Of a stretch of 64,000 nt of DNA, positions 54,623-62,930 are shown in pieces. The notes beneath the pieces are model-generated. The model was not told the DNA's origin and searched no databases. It was given only the letters and a program-made list of their open reading frames with translations. The stretch is from Planctomycetota bacterium (GTDB lineage Bacteria; Planctomycetota; Phycisphaerae; Phycisphaerales; Zrk34), in assembly GCA_016125255.1 (NCBI GenBank), contig WGMD01000012.1, forward strand, positions 62,001-126,000, written 5' to 3'. The translations under genes were made by a program, and so were the position numbers. Within the stretch, counting starts at the first letter, position 1. Each line of letters starts with the position of its first letter.

Positions 54623-54693
54623 CTGTGGCACGGTCGCCCTCGGCCGTGCAAATGATGCGCTGCATCGCCCAGCCGAGGGCGGCTGGGCCACAG
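54623..54693. repeat. 71-bp DNA element foldable as a cloverleaf
   Basis: The outer arms CTGTGG (54623-54628) and CCACAG (54688-54693) pair. Inside are three hairpins: CACGG/CCGTG (54629-54648), GATGC/GCATC around a 3-base loop (54654-54666), and CCCAGCC/GGCTGGG (54668-54687). It occupies the short gap between the interrupted dehydrogenase gene and the cytochrome gene, and no gene lies in it. Confidence 0.8.
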
Positions 54694-54729
54694 CCCCGGC
54701 GCGATACGTCATCCATGACTGGAGCAATC

Positions 54730-55878
54730 ATGTTCGCATTCACTGGTTATCGTCCGATGATGCTCTTGCTCGTTGTCGCTTCGCTCATGGCGCATGTCGC
54801 CCCCGTCATCGCCGATGATGACGCCGATCAGGCGGCCAAGGATGCCCTGATTGTCGAGACGATTCAGAAGATCGACAACTTCGACATCACCAAATCCGAA
54901 AAAGCCCAGGCGGCGCTCTCGCGCTATCTGAAGCGCAACCACGGGTCGCAGGAATACGTCGATCTGATCGAGCGCTTTCATGTGGACGGCGAAGCCGCCG
55001 ATCTCGCCGATCTCGCCGATCTCGCCGTCGAGAAGCCGCGCGAGACGATCGGCGTCAAAGCCGCGAAACTCGTCATCGACTTCGGTCAGGGGCAGCGCCT
55101 CATCGACATCGCCGCCGGGGACGATGCCAAGCGCGCCGACGCGGCGCGGACGGCGATGGGGCTGACCGGGGAGAAGGCGGCGGTGGAGGCGCTGATGGCG
55201 ATGGCGTGCGACATGAAGCATCCGCAGGCCGTGCGCAGCGCCGCCGTGCAGGCGATCGGCCTGTCGCGCAACGGCGAACTGGCGCTCCTCGAAGCGGTCA
55301 AGGACAAGAAGCTGCCCGCCGATCTGAACCTTTCGGCCGGTCAGGTGCTCTCCGCCTCCGCTGACCCCGCCGTGCGCGACGAAGCCGGCAAGCTCATCAC
55401 GATGCCGACCAGCGCCAGCGCGACGCCGCTGCCGCCGGTGAGCGAACTGGTCAAACTCACCGGCGACGTCGCCAAGGGCAAAATGGTGTTCGAACGCATC
55501 TGCGTCGCCTGTCACAAAGTCGCCGACAAGGGCATCGACTTTGGTCCCAACCTCACCGAAATCGGCGACAAGCTGCCCAAAGAAGGCCTGTACTCCGCCA
55601 TCCTCGACCCCTCCGCCGGCATCAGCTTCGGGTTTGAGGGGTTCACGATCACCTTCAAGGACGGCACGCAGGCCATCGGCCTCATCGCCTCCGAAACCGA
55701 AGACAACCTCACCCTCCGCCTCCCCGGCGGCATCATGCAGACTTACCCCAAGGCCAACATCGCCAGCCGGCAAATGCTCCCCACCTCCTTCATGCCCCCG
55801 GGCCTCCAAGCCGCGATGACGCAGGATGAACTCGTCGGGTTGGTCGAATACCTGACGACGCTCAAAAAAGCCAAGTGA
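54730..55878 (+). CDS. Exported HEAT/heme-binding protein (PVC-type cytochrome)
   Basis: 382 residues. Signal peptide MFAFTGYRPMMLLLVVASLMA...ADD; an all-helical repeat section (~40-250) and a C-terminal heme domain with CVACHKVADKGIDFGPNLTEIG, the PVC-type c-heme motif, plus the conserved SFGFEGFTITFKDGTQAIGLI and LPGGIMQTYP. In many relatives this heme domain is fused to the dehydrogenase domain; here it is a separate gene 129 bp after the interrupted one. The two probably act together in electron transfer. Start at ATG 54730 is chosen because GGAG sits 6 bases upstream. Confidence 0.9.
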   Translation: MFAFTGYRPMMLLLVVASLMAHVAPVIADDDADQAAKDALIVETIQKIDNFDITKSEKAQAALSRYLKRNHGSQEYVDLIERFHVDGEAADLADLADLAVEKPRETIGVKAAKLVIDFGQGQRLIDIAAGDDAKRADAARTAMGLTGEKAAVEALMAMACDMKHPQAVRSAAVQAIGLSRNGELALLEAVKDKKLPADLNLSAGQVLSASADPAVRDEAGKLITMPTSASATPLPPVSELVKLTGDVAKGKMVFERICVACHKVADKGIDFGPNLTEIGDKLPKEGLYSAILDPSAGISFGFEGFTITFKDGTQAIGLIASETEDNLTLRLPGGIMQTYPKANIASRQMLPTSFMPPGLQAAMTQDELVGLVEYLTTLKKAK

Positions 55879-55912
55879 GCCGCAACGGCGCGGATTAACG
55901 ATATCATGGGGC

Positions 55913-57046
55913 ATGCCCATGCGGCGGCATTTGATTGCAATTGCGCTATTCGCCACCGTGATCTCGGTACTGGTGGGATTGGTCAGCATGCACCTGGGTC
56001 CGCTATCGAATGTATATCAGAAGGTCGAGACGGCCAGTGTTCGTCCTGTGGGCGTATTCCATTACAACAATGAGTACCAGACGATCGAAGCGATCGAATT
56101 CTCGACGGATGATGGATTTGTCGGCGTGCGTCGATTTACGCCTCGACGAAGTTCAGACGGTTTCGCCGCCATTCCGACATCCGACAATCCAAGCTTTGAT
56201 GTGTTTGACTTGCACGGGCGTTTTGTGCCTGAGGCGCTGAACGCATCCCATCAACTGATGCCCGCATATGCGCCGCTGTTTTCGTACATCGTCACCAACT
56301 CAATGTTCCACGATCTTTCGGGCGACAATGTCTGGCGAATTGACGCGCGATCGGGAATTGTCACTCGAGCGCGCCGTGAAGATTCCAGCAGCGAATGGAT
56401 TGAGATGACGTCGCCGGATGACGCTTCGGCGATGCGCTGGCGGGTTGAGTCGGATGACGTGGAAAAATTAGAAGTGGAGCATGGCGATGGGCTCGTGGAA
56501 TCCGTTCTCGTGTTTGAATCAACCAGTGTGCGATCGCTTTCGCCATCGACCGGCGAAATACTGCACGAATGGCCCTACTTCAAGTTCGACACAAATAAAG
56601 GCATTGAGGCATATCGGAAGCGATTCGGACTCCGCGAAGAAGTGCCATTTCGCGCATGGCGAATTGCTCACGATGATGCGAGCGGGCGTGTTGCCGCTGG
56701 CGATCTGCAAACCGCACGTGTCCGCACCGTCGATCTGACCGGTCGCACGGCAAGTGTGGAACTGAATAGCGACATGGCTCCATTCATCTGGCAAACTTCG
56801 GATATTTACTTCAGCGGCCGGGACTATCTTGTTGTTCGACTCAAATGCGCTGGGCGAACTTTCGCCTCCGCTGAAATGATGGAAGTTTTTGATTGTCGCA
56901 CCTGGCAACGCGTCTGGCGAAGCAGCAATTCGGGCATAAGGGCTGCGGCCGTTTCACACGATGGGAAGACAATTGCGATCATTCGCGACAATGTCTTGGA
57001 AATCGGGCCGTTCCAGCCGCGCGATGTGGAGTCGGCGAGTCAATGA
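55913..57046 (+). CDS. Membrane-anchored beta-rich protein of unknown function
   Basis: 377 residues. An N-terminal hydrophobic helix (HLIAIALFATVISVLVGLVSM) acts as a signal or anchor; the rest is beta-rich with blade-like repeats (DNVWRIDARSGIVTR, RSLSPSTGEILHEWPYF, EVFDCRTWQRVWRSSN, AAVSHDGKTIAII), suggesting a propeller. No family was recognised. Codon use and GC are clearly lower than in the neighbours, so it may be a recent arrival. It is convergent with the membrane protein at 57062, 15 bp apart. Confidence 0.7.
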   Translation: MPMRRHLIAIALFATVISVLVGLVSMHLGPLSNVYQKVETASVRPVGVFHYNNEYQTIEAIEFSTDDGFVGVRRFTPRRSSDGFAAIPTSDNPSFDVFDLHGRFVPEALNASHQLMPAYAPLFSYIVTNSMFHDLSGDNVWRIDARSGIVTRARREDSSSEWIEMTSPDDASAMRWRVESDDVEKLEVEHGDGLVESVLVFESTSVRSLSPSTGEILHEWPYFKFDTNKGIEAYRKRFGLREEVPFRAWRIAHDDASGRVAAGDLQTARVRTVDLTGRTASVELNSDMAPFIWQTSDIYFSGRDYLVVRLKCAGRTFASAEMMEVFDCRTWQRVWRSSNSGIRAAAVSHDGKTIAIIRDNVLEIGPFQPRDVESASQ

Positions 57047-57061
57047 TGCGTTCAATTGCCG

Positions 57062-58153
57062 TTAGTGCCCCAACAGCGCCGCGGGGATGTATCGGAAGTA
57101 GGGCAATTGCACGAGCGGTTGGTTGAGCCAGCCGATGGCCTGGTGGTAGTTGAGGAATTCGCTCACGTAGATTTGTGCGACGAAGGTGAACCAGATCATG
57201 AAGGCCGCGGCGCCGGCGGCGATGCGGCCGAAGCGCGAGCCGGCCCAGCCGACGGTGGCGACGACGACATGCCGTTTCGTCGGCTCTTCGATGGCCAAAA
57301 GGTCGAGGCGGTCGAGCACATGACGCTCGGTCTCGCTGATCGATTCGGCGGCGACCGCGCCCTTGCGGATCGCGCCGGCGAGGGCGCGGGCGTACAACTT
57401 CGCGGCCATTAACCGCAGCGCCACGAAAATCGGGAACACGATGAAGCTCGCCATCAGGAAATACGACGCGAGCTGCTGATAGACCTGTGCATCGGTCATG
57501 GCGTCGTAGTTGGGCTGGCGGTCGAAGAACATCGGCGCGGTTTTGAGAAGGATGACGGGCATCGAGAGCAGGGCGTACATCGCCGCGAGGCCGACGCAGG
57601 CCCATGCATGCCGCCGCACCAGCGTCCAGACGAGGCGGAAATCGTAGAACCGCCGCCAGTTCCCCGCCGCGGCCTGATGGGCGAGCGCCATCGGCACGTA
57701 CATCATGGCGGCGATGAAGAGCATCGTGCCGGCGAGCCCGGTGAGCGGGCCGACGGCGGCCTGTTCGTAGCCCTTGTTGAACGAGTTGTTCCACCCGTCG
57801 TACCACGCGAAGAGCCACAGCACACAGCCCGGCAGCGTGAAGACCCAAGTGTTGAACGCCCCGCCGAGGCCGCGCTTGACGTTGAGCCAGAGCGAATCGC
57901 CGAGCCAGTGTCCCTCGCGCTGGCGGATGAACCAGTTGGGCCAGCGCACGAGCGGTGCGGTCGCCGGATCTTCCGCGGCGAATTCGGCGAACGTCATGCC
58001 TGCCGTGCCGACGCTCGAAGCGCTGTGCCAGTGCTTGAACGTCGCCCGCCGCATCGCCCGCAGGGTCCATCCGACGATGACGATCGCGGTCAGCGGGTTG
58101 GCGCAGAGCACCGCGCCGACGAGGTATTTCCATATGAATCGAAGCGTTTTCAT
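57062..58153 (-). CDS. Polytopic membrane protein of unknown function
   Basis: 363 residues with about five hydrophobic segments (FIWKYLVGAVLCANPLTAIVIVGW, GLAGTMLFIAAMMYVPMALA, ACVGLAAMYALLSMPVIL, ASFIVFPIFVALRLM, FGRIAAGAAAFMIWFTFVAQIYV). The soluble parts lack a recognised domain. Its ATG overlaps the stop of the upstream sulfatase-fold gene (ATGA), with GGAGG upstream, so the two are translationally coupled and likely cooperate. Confidence 0.8.
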   Translation of the reverse strand: MKTLRFIWKYLVGAVLCANPLTAIVIVGWTLRAMRRATFKHWHSASSVGTAGMTFAEFAAEDPATAPLVRWPNWFIRQREGHWLGDSLWLNVKRGLGGAFNTWVFTLPGCVLWLFAWYDGWNNSFNKGYEQAAVGPLTGLAGTMLFIAAMMYVPMALAHQAAAGNWRRFYDFRLVWTLVRRHAWACVGLAAMYALLSMPVILLKTAPMFFDRQPNYDAMTDAQVYQQLASYFLMASFIVFPIFVALRLMAAKLYARALAGAIRKGAVAAESISETERHVLDRLDLLAIEEPTKRHVVVATVGWAGSRFGRIAAGAAAFMIWFTFVAQIYVSEFLNYHQAIGWLNQPLVQLPYFRYIPAALLGH

Positions 58154-59328
58154 GCCAGCGCCTCCGTGAGAATGTCGCCCTGCGCCTCGGCGGCGCGGAC
58201 GCCCATGAGCTTCGCCAGCGTCGGCGCCACGGCGATCTGCTCCACGCGCTTGTCGACGATCAACCCCTTCTCGATGCCCGGGCCCATGGCGAAGGCGAAA
58301 ATCTTCCGCGCGCTGGGCGAATTGAAATGATGCTGGCACGGCACGCTCATGCACCGGTTCGAGTCCCGTCCGCAGTCGGGCACGACCATGAACACCGTGT
58401 TGTCGCGGTATTCCTCGCTGAGCGCGATCGTGTTGGTGAGCCGCTCCAGACTCTCGTCGATGATGGCGATCGCGCGCGTGTAGTGATTCATGTTGCCCCA
58501 GTGAACATAGTCGGGGTCGGTGTAGTTGATCATCATCAGCTTGGGTTTGAGTTCGTTGATCGCCCGGACGCCCAGCTCGGTCAGCAGGCGGTCGCCGCGC
58601 GGGTTCTTGAAGCCGCTGTCGCCGTAGAACGCGCGCCAGCGCCGCCAGAACGCCTGAATCTCGGGCGTCTGTCCGCTGGCCGTGTCGCGATAGTCCAGAC
58701 TCTCCAGATGCGCGAGCTTCTTTTTCATCTCGTCCAGCGTTTTGCCGTCGAACGCGCCCGACTCAATCTGCTTGCGGAGCAGGAACGTCTTGAAGCGGTA
58801 GAGACTGAGCACGTTGGAGCGGTACTCGACGCCGTAGAGATGGTGATTGGAGAAGGTGTAGAACTCCTCCTGCGTGCGGTCTTCGGAATTGACGATGAGC
58901 GTCTGATGCGCCGGGACGTTGTAGGCCTTGCGCATGTATTCGAAAAGCGTCGGCACCTTCGGCTCGAAGCGCTCGGAGAGGAAGCGGTCCTGGGCGTCGT
59001 GATACTTGTCGTAGCGACCGGTGAGGATGTTGAGCGTGCCCTGTCCGTGGCCGGTGTCCACGTCGTGCTCGCTGGTGATTTCCATGTCGGTATAGAGCGT
59101 TCCGCGTTTGGTCAGTTCATGGCGGAAGAAGGGGGCGTAGGTGTGCTCGGGGTCGATGGTTTCGAGCCGCCGGACGCCGCCGCCGAAGCGGATGATCACG
59201 ATATTGGGCCCGCGATAGTCCGGCGCTGCGACCGGGGCCGCGGCGGCGAACGGCGCGGCCGCGAAGGTTGCGGCGGCGGCAGCGGTCGACTTGATGAAGG
59301 TCCGGCGATCGATGGGAAGTGCATGCAT
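58150..59328 (-). CDS. Tat-exported alkaline-phosphatase-superfamily protein
   Basis: 392 residues. Twin-arginine signal DRRTFIKSTAAAAATFAAAPF; the mature part has the superfamily fold: IVIIRFGGGVRRLETIDPEHT, TSEHDVDTGHGQGTLNILTG, MMINYTDPDYVHWGNMNHYT and MVVPDCGRDSNRCMS. It resembles sulfatase/DUF1501 relatives but lacks the sulfatase Cys/Ser-x-Pro-x-Arg signature. The reaction is unknown. It is coupled to the downstream membrane protein. Confidence 0.8.
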   Translation of the reverse strand: MHALPIDRRTFIKSTAAAAATFAAAPFAAAAPVAAPDYRGPNIVIIRFGGGVRRLETIDPEHTYAPFFRHELTKRGTLYTDMEITSEHDVDTGHGQGTLNILTGRYDKYHDAQDRFLSERFEPKVPTLFEYMRKAYNVPAHQTLIVNSEDRTQEEFYTFSNHHLYGVEYRSNVLSLYRFKTFLLRKQIESGAFDGKTLDEMKKKLAHLESLDYRDTASGQTPEIQAFWRRWRAFYGDSGFKNPRGDRLLTELGVRAINELKPKLMMINYTDPDYVHWGNMNHYTRAIAIIDESLERLTNTIALSEEYRDNTVFMVVPDCGRDSNRCMSVPCQHHFNSPSARKIFAFAMGPGIEKGLIVDKRVEQIAVAPTLAKLMGVRAAEAQGDILTEALA

Positions 59329-59382
59329 GGGCAGCCCCTTTATGGGGAGCTACCGGTGCGAATTCGGTAGGTTGCAGTGAAA

Positions 59383-59477
59383 GTGCGGAGTTCGGAGTTG
59401 GGAGTGGGGAGTGAAGGCAAGAAAGCGGCACGCTCCGCCATTTCTTCACTCCGCACTCCCAACTCCTCATTCCTCAC
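59383..59477. repeat. Heptad-repeat palindrome after ydbL
   Basis: The left arm (59383-59416) consists of 7-bp units such as GTGCGGA, GTTCGGA and GTGGGGA. The right arm (59444-59477) has CTTCACT, CCGCACT and CCTCACT. The arms pair over 34 bp with 5 mismatches. The right arm contains the ydbL stop codon. Confidence 0.85.
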
Positions 59478-59863
59478 TTCTTTTTGATCCACTTCCCGTC
59501 CCGGCCCTTCAGATAATGGCCCGAGGCGGCGTTGGAGAAGTTGCGCAGGGCGTTGCGCTCGGCGACTTTGTCGGGGGTGGTGTCCTGCTCCTTGGCGATC
59601 AGGGCGTACAGCTCCGTCCGGTCGGCGTTCTCGTCGGCGATGAGCTTGGCCGTCGCGCCATCGACGTCGCCGACGGCTTCGACGAATCCCTGATACGTCT
59701 CGCCGACCTGCCCGGCGTTCTTGGCTTCCATCAGCTTCGGATACCGCTGGGCGAAGCGCGCCTTCAGTTCGTCCATCGTGCTCGCGCCGGCGAACCCGAC
59801 GCCCAGGCCCAGCCAACTGGTGAGCGTCACGACCGCCGCCAGAATCATCGTGCGTCTGTTCAT
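59474..59863 (-). CDS. ydbL: YdbL-family (DUF1318) envelope protein
   Basis: 129 residues. Signal peptide MNRRTMILAAVVTLTSWLGLGVGFAGA, then a small helical DUF1318 domain (DELKARFAQRYPKLMEAKNAGQVGETYQGFV, DENADRTELYALIAKEQDTTPDKVAERNALRNF) ending GKWIKKK, as in E. coli YdbL (...GQWLRK). It acts as a periplasmic helper for the YdbH-YnbE bridge. ATG overlaps the ynbE stop by 4 bp (ATGA). A heptad-repeat palindrome covers its stop codon. Confidence 0.87.
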   Translation of the reverse strand: MNRRTMILAAVVTLTSWLGLGVGFAGASTMDELKARFAQRYPKLMEAKNAGQVGETYQGFVEAVGDVDGATAKLIADENADRTELYALIAKEQDTTPDKVAERNALRNFSNAASGHYLKGRDGKWIKKK

Positions 59864-60045
59864 TTGCTTTCATCCTTCGGGTTCTTGTATTCGTTCTCGA
59901 AGTCGAAGAAGTTGTCGAGCTGGCGATCGACTTTCACATTCACATCAATGTTGATCTGAAGCGGATCGACCTTGACATGGTGCTCGATGCACCCGCCGAG
60001 GCCCGCGCCGGCCGTGATCAGACTCAGCCACAGGATCGCTTTCAC
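59860..60045 (-). CDS. ynbE: YnbE-family outer-membrane lipoprotein
   Basis: 61 residues from a GTG start with GGAGG upstream. Signal KAILWLSLITAGAGLGGC is a clear lipobox. The mature part IEHHVKVDPLQINIDVNVKVDRQLDNFFDFE matches YnbE (IxVNMNVKIEHEI-type strand). YnbE forms beta-strand stacks with YdbH to bridge the periplasm for phospholipid transport. It lies 16 bp after ydbH and overlaps ydbL. Confidence 0.88.
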   Translation of the reverse strand: MKAILWLSLITAGAGLGGCIEHHVKVDPLQINIDVNVKVDRQLDNFFDFENEYKNPKDESK

Positions 60046-60061
60046 AGAGCACCTCCGGGCT

Positions 60062-62137
60062 TCATTTGCCCTTGCCTTCGAAAAAATCCTTCAGCGCATC
60101 GTCGATGTTGAGCCGGCTTGTCGTGAACAAGGCCTGGTTGAGCAGCGTGTCGAAGTGATGGATGTTGATCACGAGACTGCTGATCTCCTGCGGGTCCTTG
60201 CCCTTGCGGCCCTTGCCGCGCGTTTCGGCCCGAAGCATCATACCCTCGTCTTCCTTGATCAGGTCAAATCGGAACATCGAATATTCGAAGTCCGACAAAG
60301 CGTCCACCGCCCGGTCGCGCACCGTCTTGTAGGTCGGATCGGTGGCGAAGCGCGGGTCGGCCTGGGCCAGCAGATCGGCGGCGAGCTTCGCATCCGTCAG
60401 CGCCATCTGTCCGGGGCCCGGGCGGTTGTAGAGGAAGCCCTCGCCGAGCGTCAGCTTCCAGTGCGCTTCGGGACGGAAGGTCAGCGGGAGGCGCCCGTAG
60501 AGCGTGCCCGAAGCGCGGATCGTTTCATTGGTCAGTACGGAGAGCCAGTCGCCGAGGTTCAGCGATTCGATGTACAGATCGGTTTTGACGAGGGGCTGGT
60601 CGAGGTCATAGGTGATGGCATGCGCGGCGAGCCGGCCGGTCGAGCCGAGCGTCACGCCCACGCGCTCCACGAAATACCGTCGATCGGAGTCGATGCGGAA
60701 GGCGAGCGATCCGTCGGTCAATGCCAGCTTGCCGGAGCGCAGCGTGGTGAAGTTGAGCGTCTGGCTCGGCGGGGTGCGCGGGGGCGTGAGATGGTCGAGC
60801 GTGATCGCACCATTGAGGCCTTCGATGGTCACATCGACTTTTCGATCCCGCACGGTGACGCCGTCGAGTTTGAGCGTCACGCGCGGCACCAGTGCGCCAT
60901 CGACGAGGTTCATCGCTGCATCGACGCCGACACCGCCGTCGATTTCAAGGTCGCGCAATGCGGCGAAGCGCTGGCCGATGGCGGTCGGATCGACGATGTG
61001 CCCCTGCGGGAGCGACGCGGTGACGTTCACCTCGCCCGGCGCGACGGCGGCGTGAATCGTCACCGATGCGGCCGAGAGCAGCGGCCAATCGGCGTCGAGC
61101 GACAAGCCGCCGGCTCCGAGACGGATCGAACCGGCGAGCGGCGGCAGCGTGTCGGAGCCGAGGTGAATGTCGCCGGTGGCGAACGAGCCGGCGGGGCCGT
61201 CGGCTGATGATGTGTAGGGAATCTGACCATGAATGTCGGCGATCGAAAGGTCCGCCGCTTCGTTGGCGACGGCGAGGTTGCCGAAGGCGAGCGATGCGTC
61301 GATCGCCGATTTGTCAGCCGCGAAGTTCACATCCGCATGAGCCGACAGATTGCCGAGCGTGACGGTCCATGTGTCTTCGCCGACCTGAAGGGACGCGGCG
61401 GCGAGACGCGAGGTCGGCAGCAACTCGACATGCGCCTTGTCCATTCCGACGTCGGCGGCGAAGTGCAGGGCGATGTCAACCTGCTTCGCCGCGACGGGCG
61501 AGTCGGGCCATTGAACCAGCGCGGCGGCGGTCGTGCAGGCCAGGTCGTCACTGATGAATCGGCCGTCTTTCAATGAACAGTCGCCGGCAAGCCGTGTCTC
61601 GTAGCCGCGCCAGCGCAGATGAAGATCGACCTTGAAATCCGCCGCCGTGGTGCGGTCGATCACGCCGTCGAGGTAAAATCGCTGCGGCGCGCCGTCGATC
61701 GTCAGCACGATCATGCAGCTTTTGAGTTCGACGCGGGCGAAGGGCCATTCGCCGCCGGCGGCCCCACCGGTCGTGATGTGCGTCAGCGGGCCCAGATCGA
61801 GCTGGCCGTCTTTGATGGCGGCGCGAAGAGTCGCGCCGGTGAGGCGGAGCGTATGCACGACGCCGCGCTTCAGTTCATCGGGGCTGTACATCGCTTCGAG
61901 CGTGTCGATCGTCAGCGTGTCGGACTTGCTCAGAGAAATGGCGCTGACGACGGCGTGGTCGAGATCGAGTGTGTCAATGCGCAGGCGGGCGTCGGGCAGG
62001 CCCATGTCGGTGAGCATGGACAAGGCGTATCGCTCGACGGCGGGACGAAGGGCGAAGGCGTAGATCGCCAGCACGATGGTCAAAAGGACCAGCGTCAGCA
62101 GGAAGACCCATCGCAGAAAACGGCGGAGTCGCGCCAT
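60062..62137 (-). CDS. ydbH: YdbH-like AsmA-superfamily intermembrane lipid-transport protein
   Basis: 691 residues. One N-terminal transmembrane helix (FLRWVFLLTLVLLTIVLAIYAFAL), then a long all-beta region of repeating 'rod' strands (e.g. LRIDTLDLDHAVVSAISL, TLDHLTPPRTPPSQTLNF), ending LVINIHHFDTLLNQALFTTSRLNIDDALKDFFEGKGK. The shape and the gene order with ynbE and ydbL identify it as YdbH (dicarboxylate transport domain/AsmA-like). It would form a hydrophobic groove carrying phospholipids from inner to outer membrane, supporting a two-membrane, diderm envelope. Confidence 0.85.
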   Translation of the reverse strand: MARLRRFLRWVFLLTLVLLTIVLAIYAFALRPAVERYALSMLTDMGLPDARLRIDTLDLDHAVVSAISLSKSDTLTIDTLEAMYSPDELKRGVVHTLRLTGATLRAAIKDGQLDLGPLTHITTGGAAGGEWPFARVELKSCMIVLTIDGAPQRFYLDGVIDRTTAADFKVDLHLRWRGYETRLAGDCSLKDGRFISDDLACTTAAALVQWPDSPVAAKQVDIALHFAADVGMDKAHVELLPTSRLAAASLQVGEDTWTVTLGNLSAHADVNFAADKSAIDASLAFGNLAVANEAADLSIADIHGQIPYTSSADGPAGSFATGDIHLGSDTLPPLAGSIRLGAGGLSLDADWPLLSAASVTIHAAVAPGEVNVTASLPQGHIVDPTAIGQRFAALRDLEIDGGVGVDAAMNLVDGALVPRVTLKLDGVTVRDRKVDVTIEGLNGAITLDHLTPPRTPPSQTLNFTTLRSGKLALTDGSLAFRIDSDRRYFVERVGVTLGSTGRLAAHAITYDLDQPLVKTDLYIESLNLGDWLSVLTNETIRASGTLYGRLPLTFRPEAHWKLTLGEGFLYNRPGPGQMALTDAKLAADLLAQADPRFATDPTYKTVRDRAVDALSDFEYSMFRFDLIKEDEGMMLRAETRGKGRKGKDPQEISSLVINIHHFDTLLNQALFTTSRLNIDDALKDFFEGKGK

Positions 62138-62257
62138 GCGAGGATGATACGTCCATTGAGGGAGCGATGTTTGACGATAGGATAGATGGGCCGGTCACGT
62201 GTGCGGCCGGTTGGTGTGACAAGCGTTCGGGTCATCTGGTAAGATTGGAGCGTCGTT

Positions 62258-62881
62258 ATGGCTGTGGCAATCAGGAAGAAGGTCAAGCATTCGTCCGCCC
62301 GCACCGCCCCGAAAGCATCGGCCGGCAAGGGCGAGAAAGGCAAGGTCAGGCGTATGGCGAAAGACGAAAAGGGCGGGCAGGATCAGAATCTCGATCAGGT
62401 GCGCGATCTGCTGTTCGGCGCTCAGATGCGCGAGGCGGACAAGCGCTTCGTCGCCATGGAGGAGCGGCTTCAGAAGGAAGCCAACGCGCTGCGCGATGAA
62501 ATCCGCAAGCGTTTCGACTCGCTTGAAAACTACGTCAAGACCGAACTTGAATCGCTCACCGAGCGGCTCAAGAAGGAGCAGGCCGAGCGGATGGCGGCGC
62601 TCAAGACGTTGACCAAGGACCTCGCAGACACGGCCAAGCAACTTGAGAAATTCGCCGAGGCGACGGGCGAAGAGCAGCAGAAGATGCGGGCCCAGATGCT
62701 CGAGCAGAGCAAGATGCTGCGCGATGAGCTGGTCACGGCCAACGATGCGCAGACGGCGGCGCGCGTGGCGGCGGTGGCGGAGCTGCGCGACGAGAAGACC
62801 GACCGGCACGCGCTGGCGGCGATGCTCAACGAGATGGCCATGCAGCTTTCGGGCAAGGGCGCCAAGCCGGCCAAGAAGTAA
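62258..62881 (+). CDS. Coiled-coil protein of unknown function
   Basis: 207 residues. A basic Lys/Ala-rich N-terminus (VKHSSARTAPKASAGKGEKGK) is followed by an almost continuous coiled coil (~50-190: RFVAMEERLQKEANALRDEIRKRFDSLENYVKTELESLTERL..., EEQQKMRAQMLEQSKMLRDEL). There is no signal or membrane segment. It lies directly before an OmpA-like gene (43-49 bp gap) and may be a cytoplasmic partner of it. ATG at 62258 has GGAG 7 bases upstream; an internal ATG at 62354 could also serve. Confidence 0.78.
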   Translation: MAVAIRKKVKHSSARTAPKASAGKGEKGKVRRMAKDEKGGQDQNLDQVRDLLFGAQMREADKRFVAMEERLQKEANALRDEIRKRFDSLENYVKTELESLTERLKKEQAERMAALKTLTKDLADTAKQLEKFAEATGEEQQKMRAQMLEQSKMLRDELVTANDAQTAARVAAVAELRDEKTDRHALAAMLNEMAMQLSGKGAKPAKK

Positions 62882-62930
62882 CAAGTCGGTGATGATGTGA
62901 ACGGTATGATCGGACTGCGCGGGGATGCGC

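Noticed and set aside
54623-54693. Possible tRNA gene (cloverleaf)
   Set aside because: The fold has four stems, but T-loop, D-loop and anticodon-loop consensus bases are missing; it is reported as a repeat.
58341-58375. A tRNA T-loop-like GGTTCGAGTCC
   Set aside because: It lies inside the sulfatase-fold coding sequence and no cloverleaf with an anticodon arm can be formed around it.
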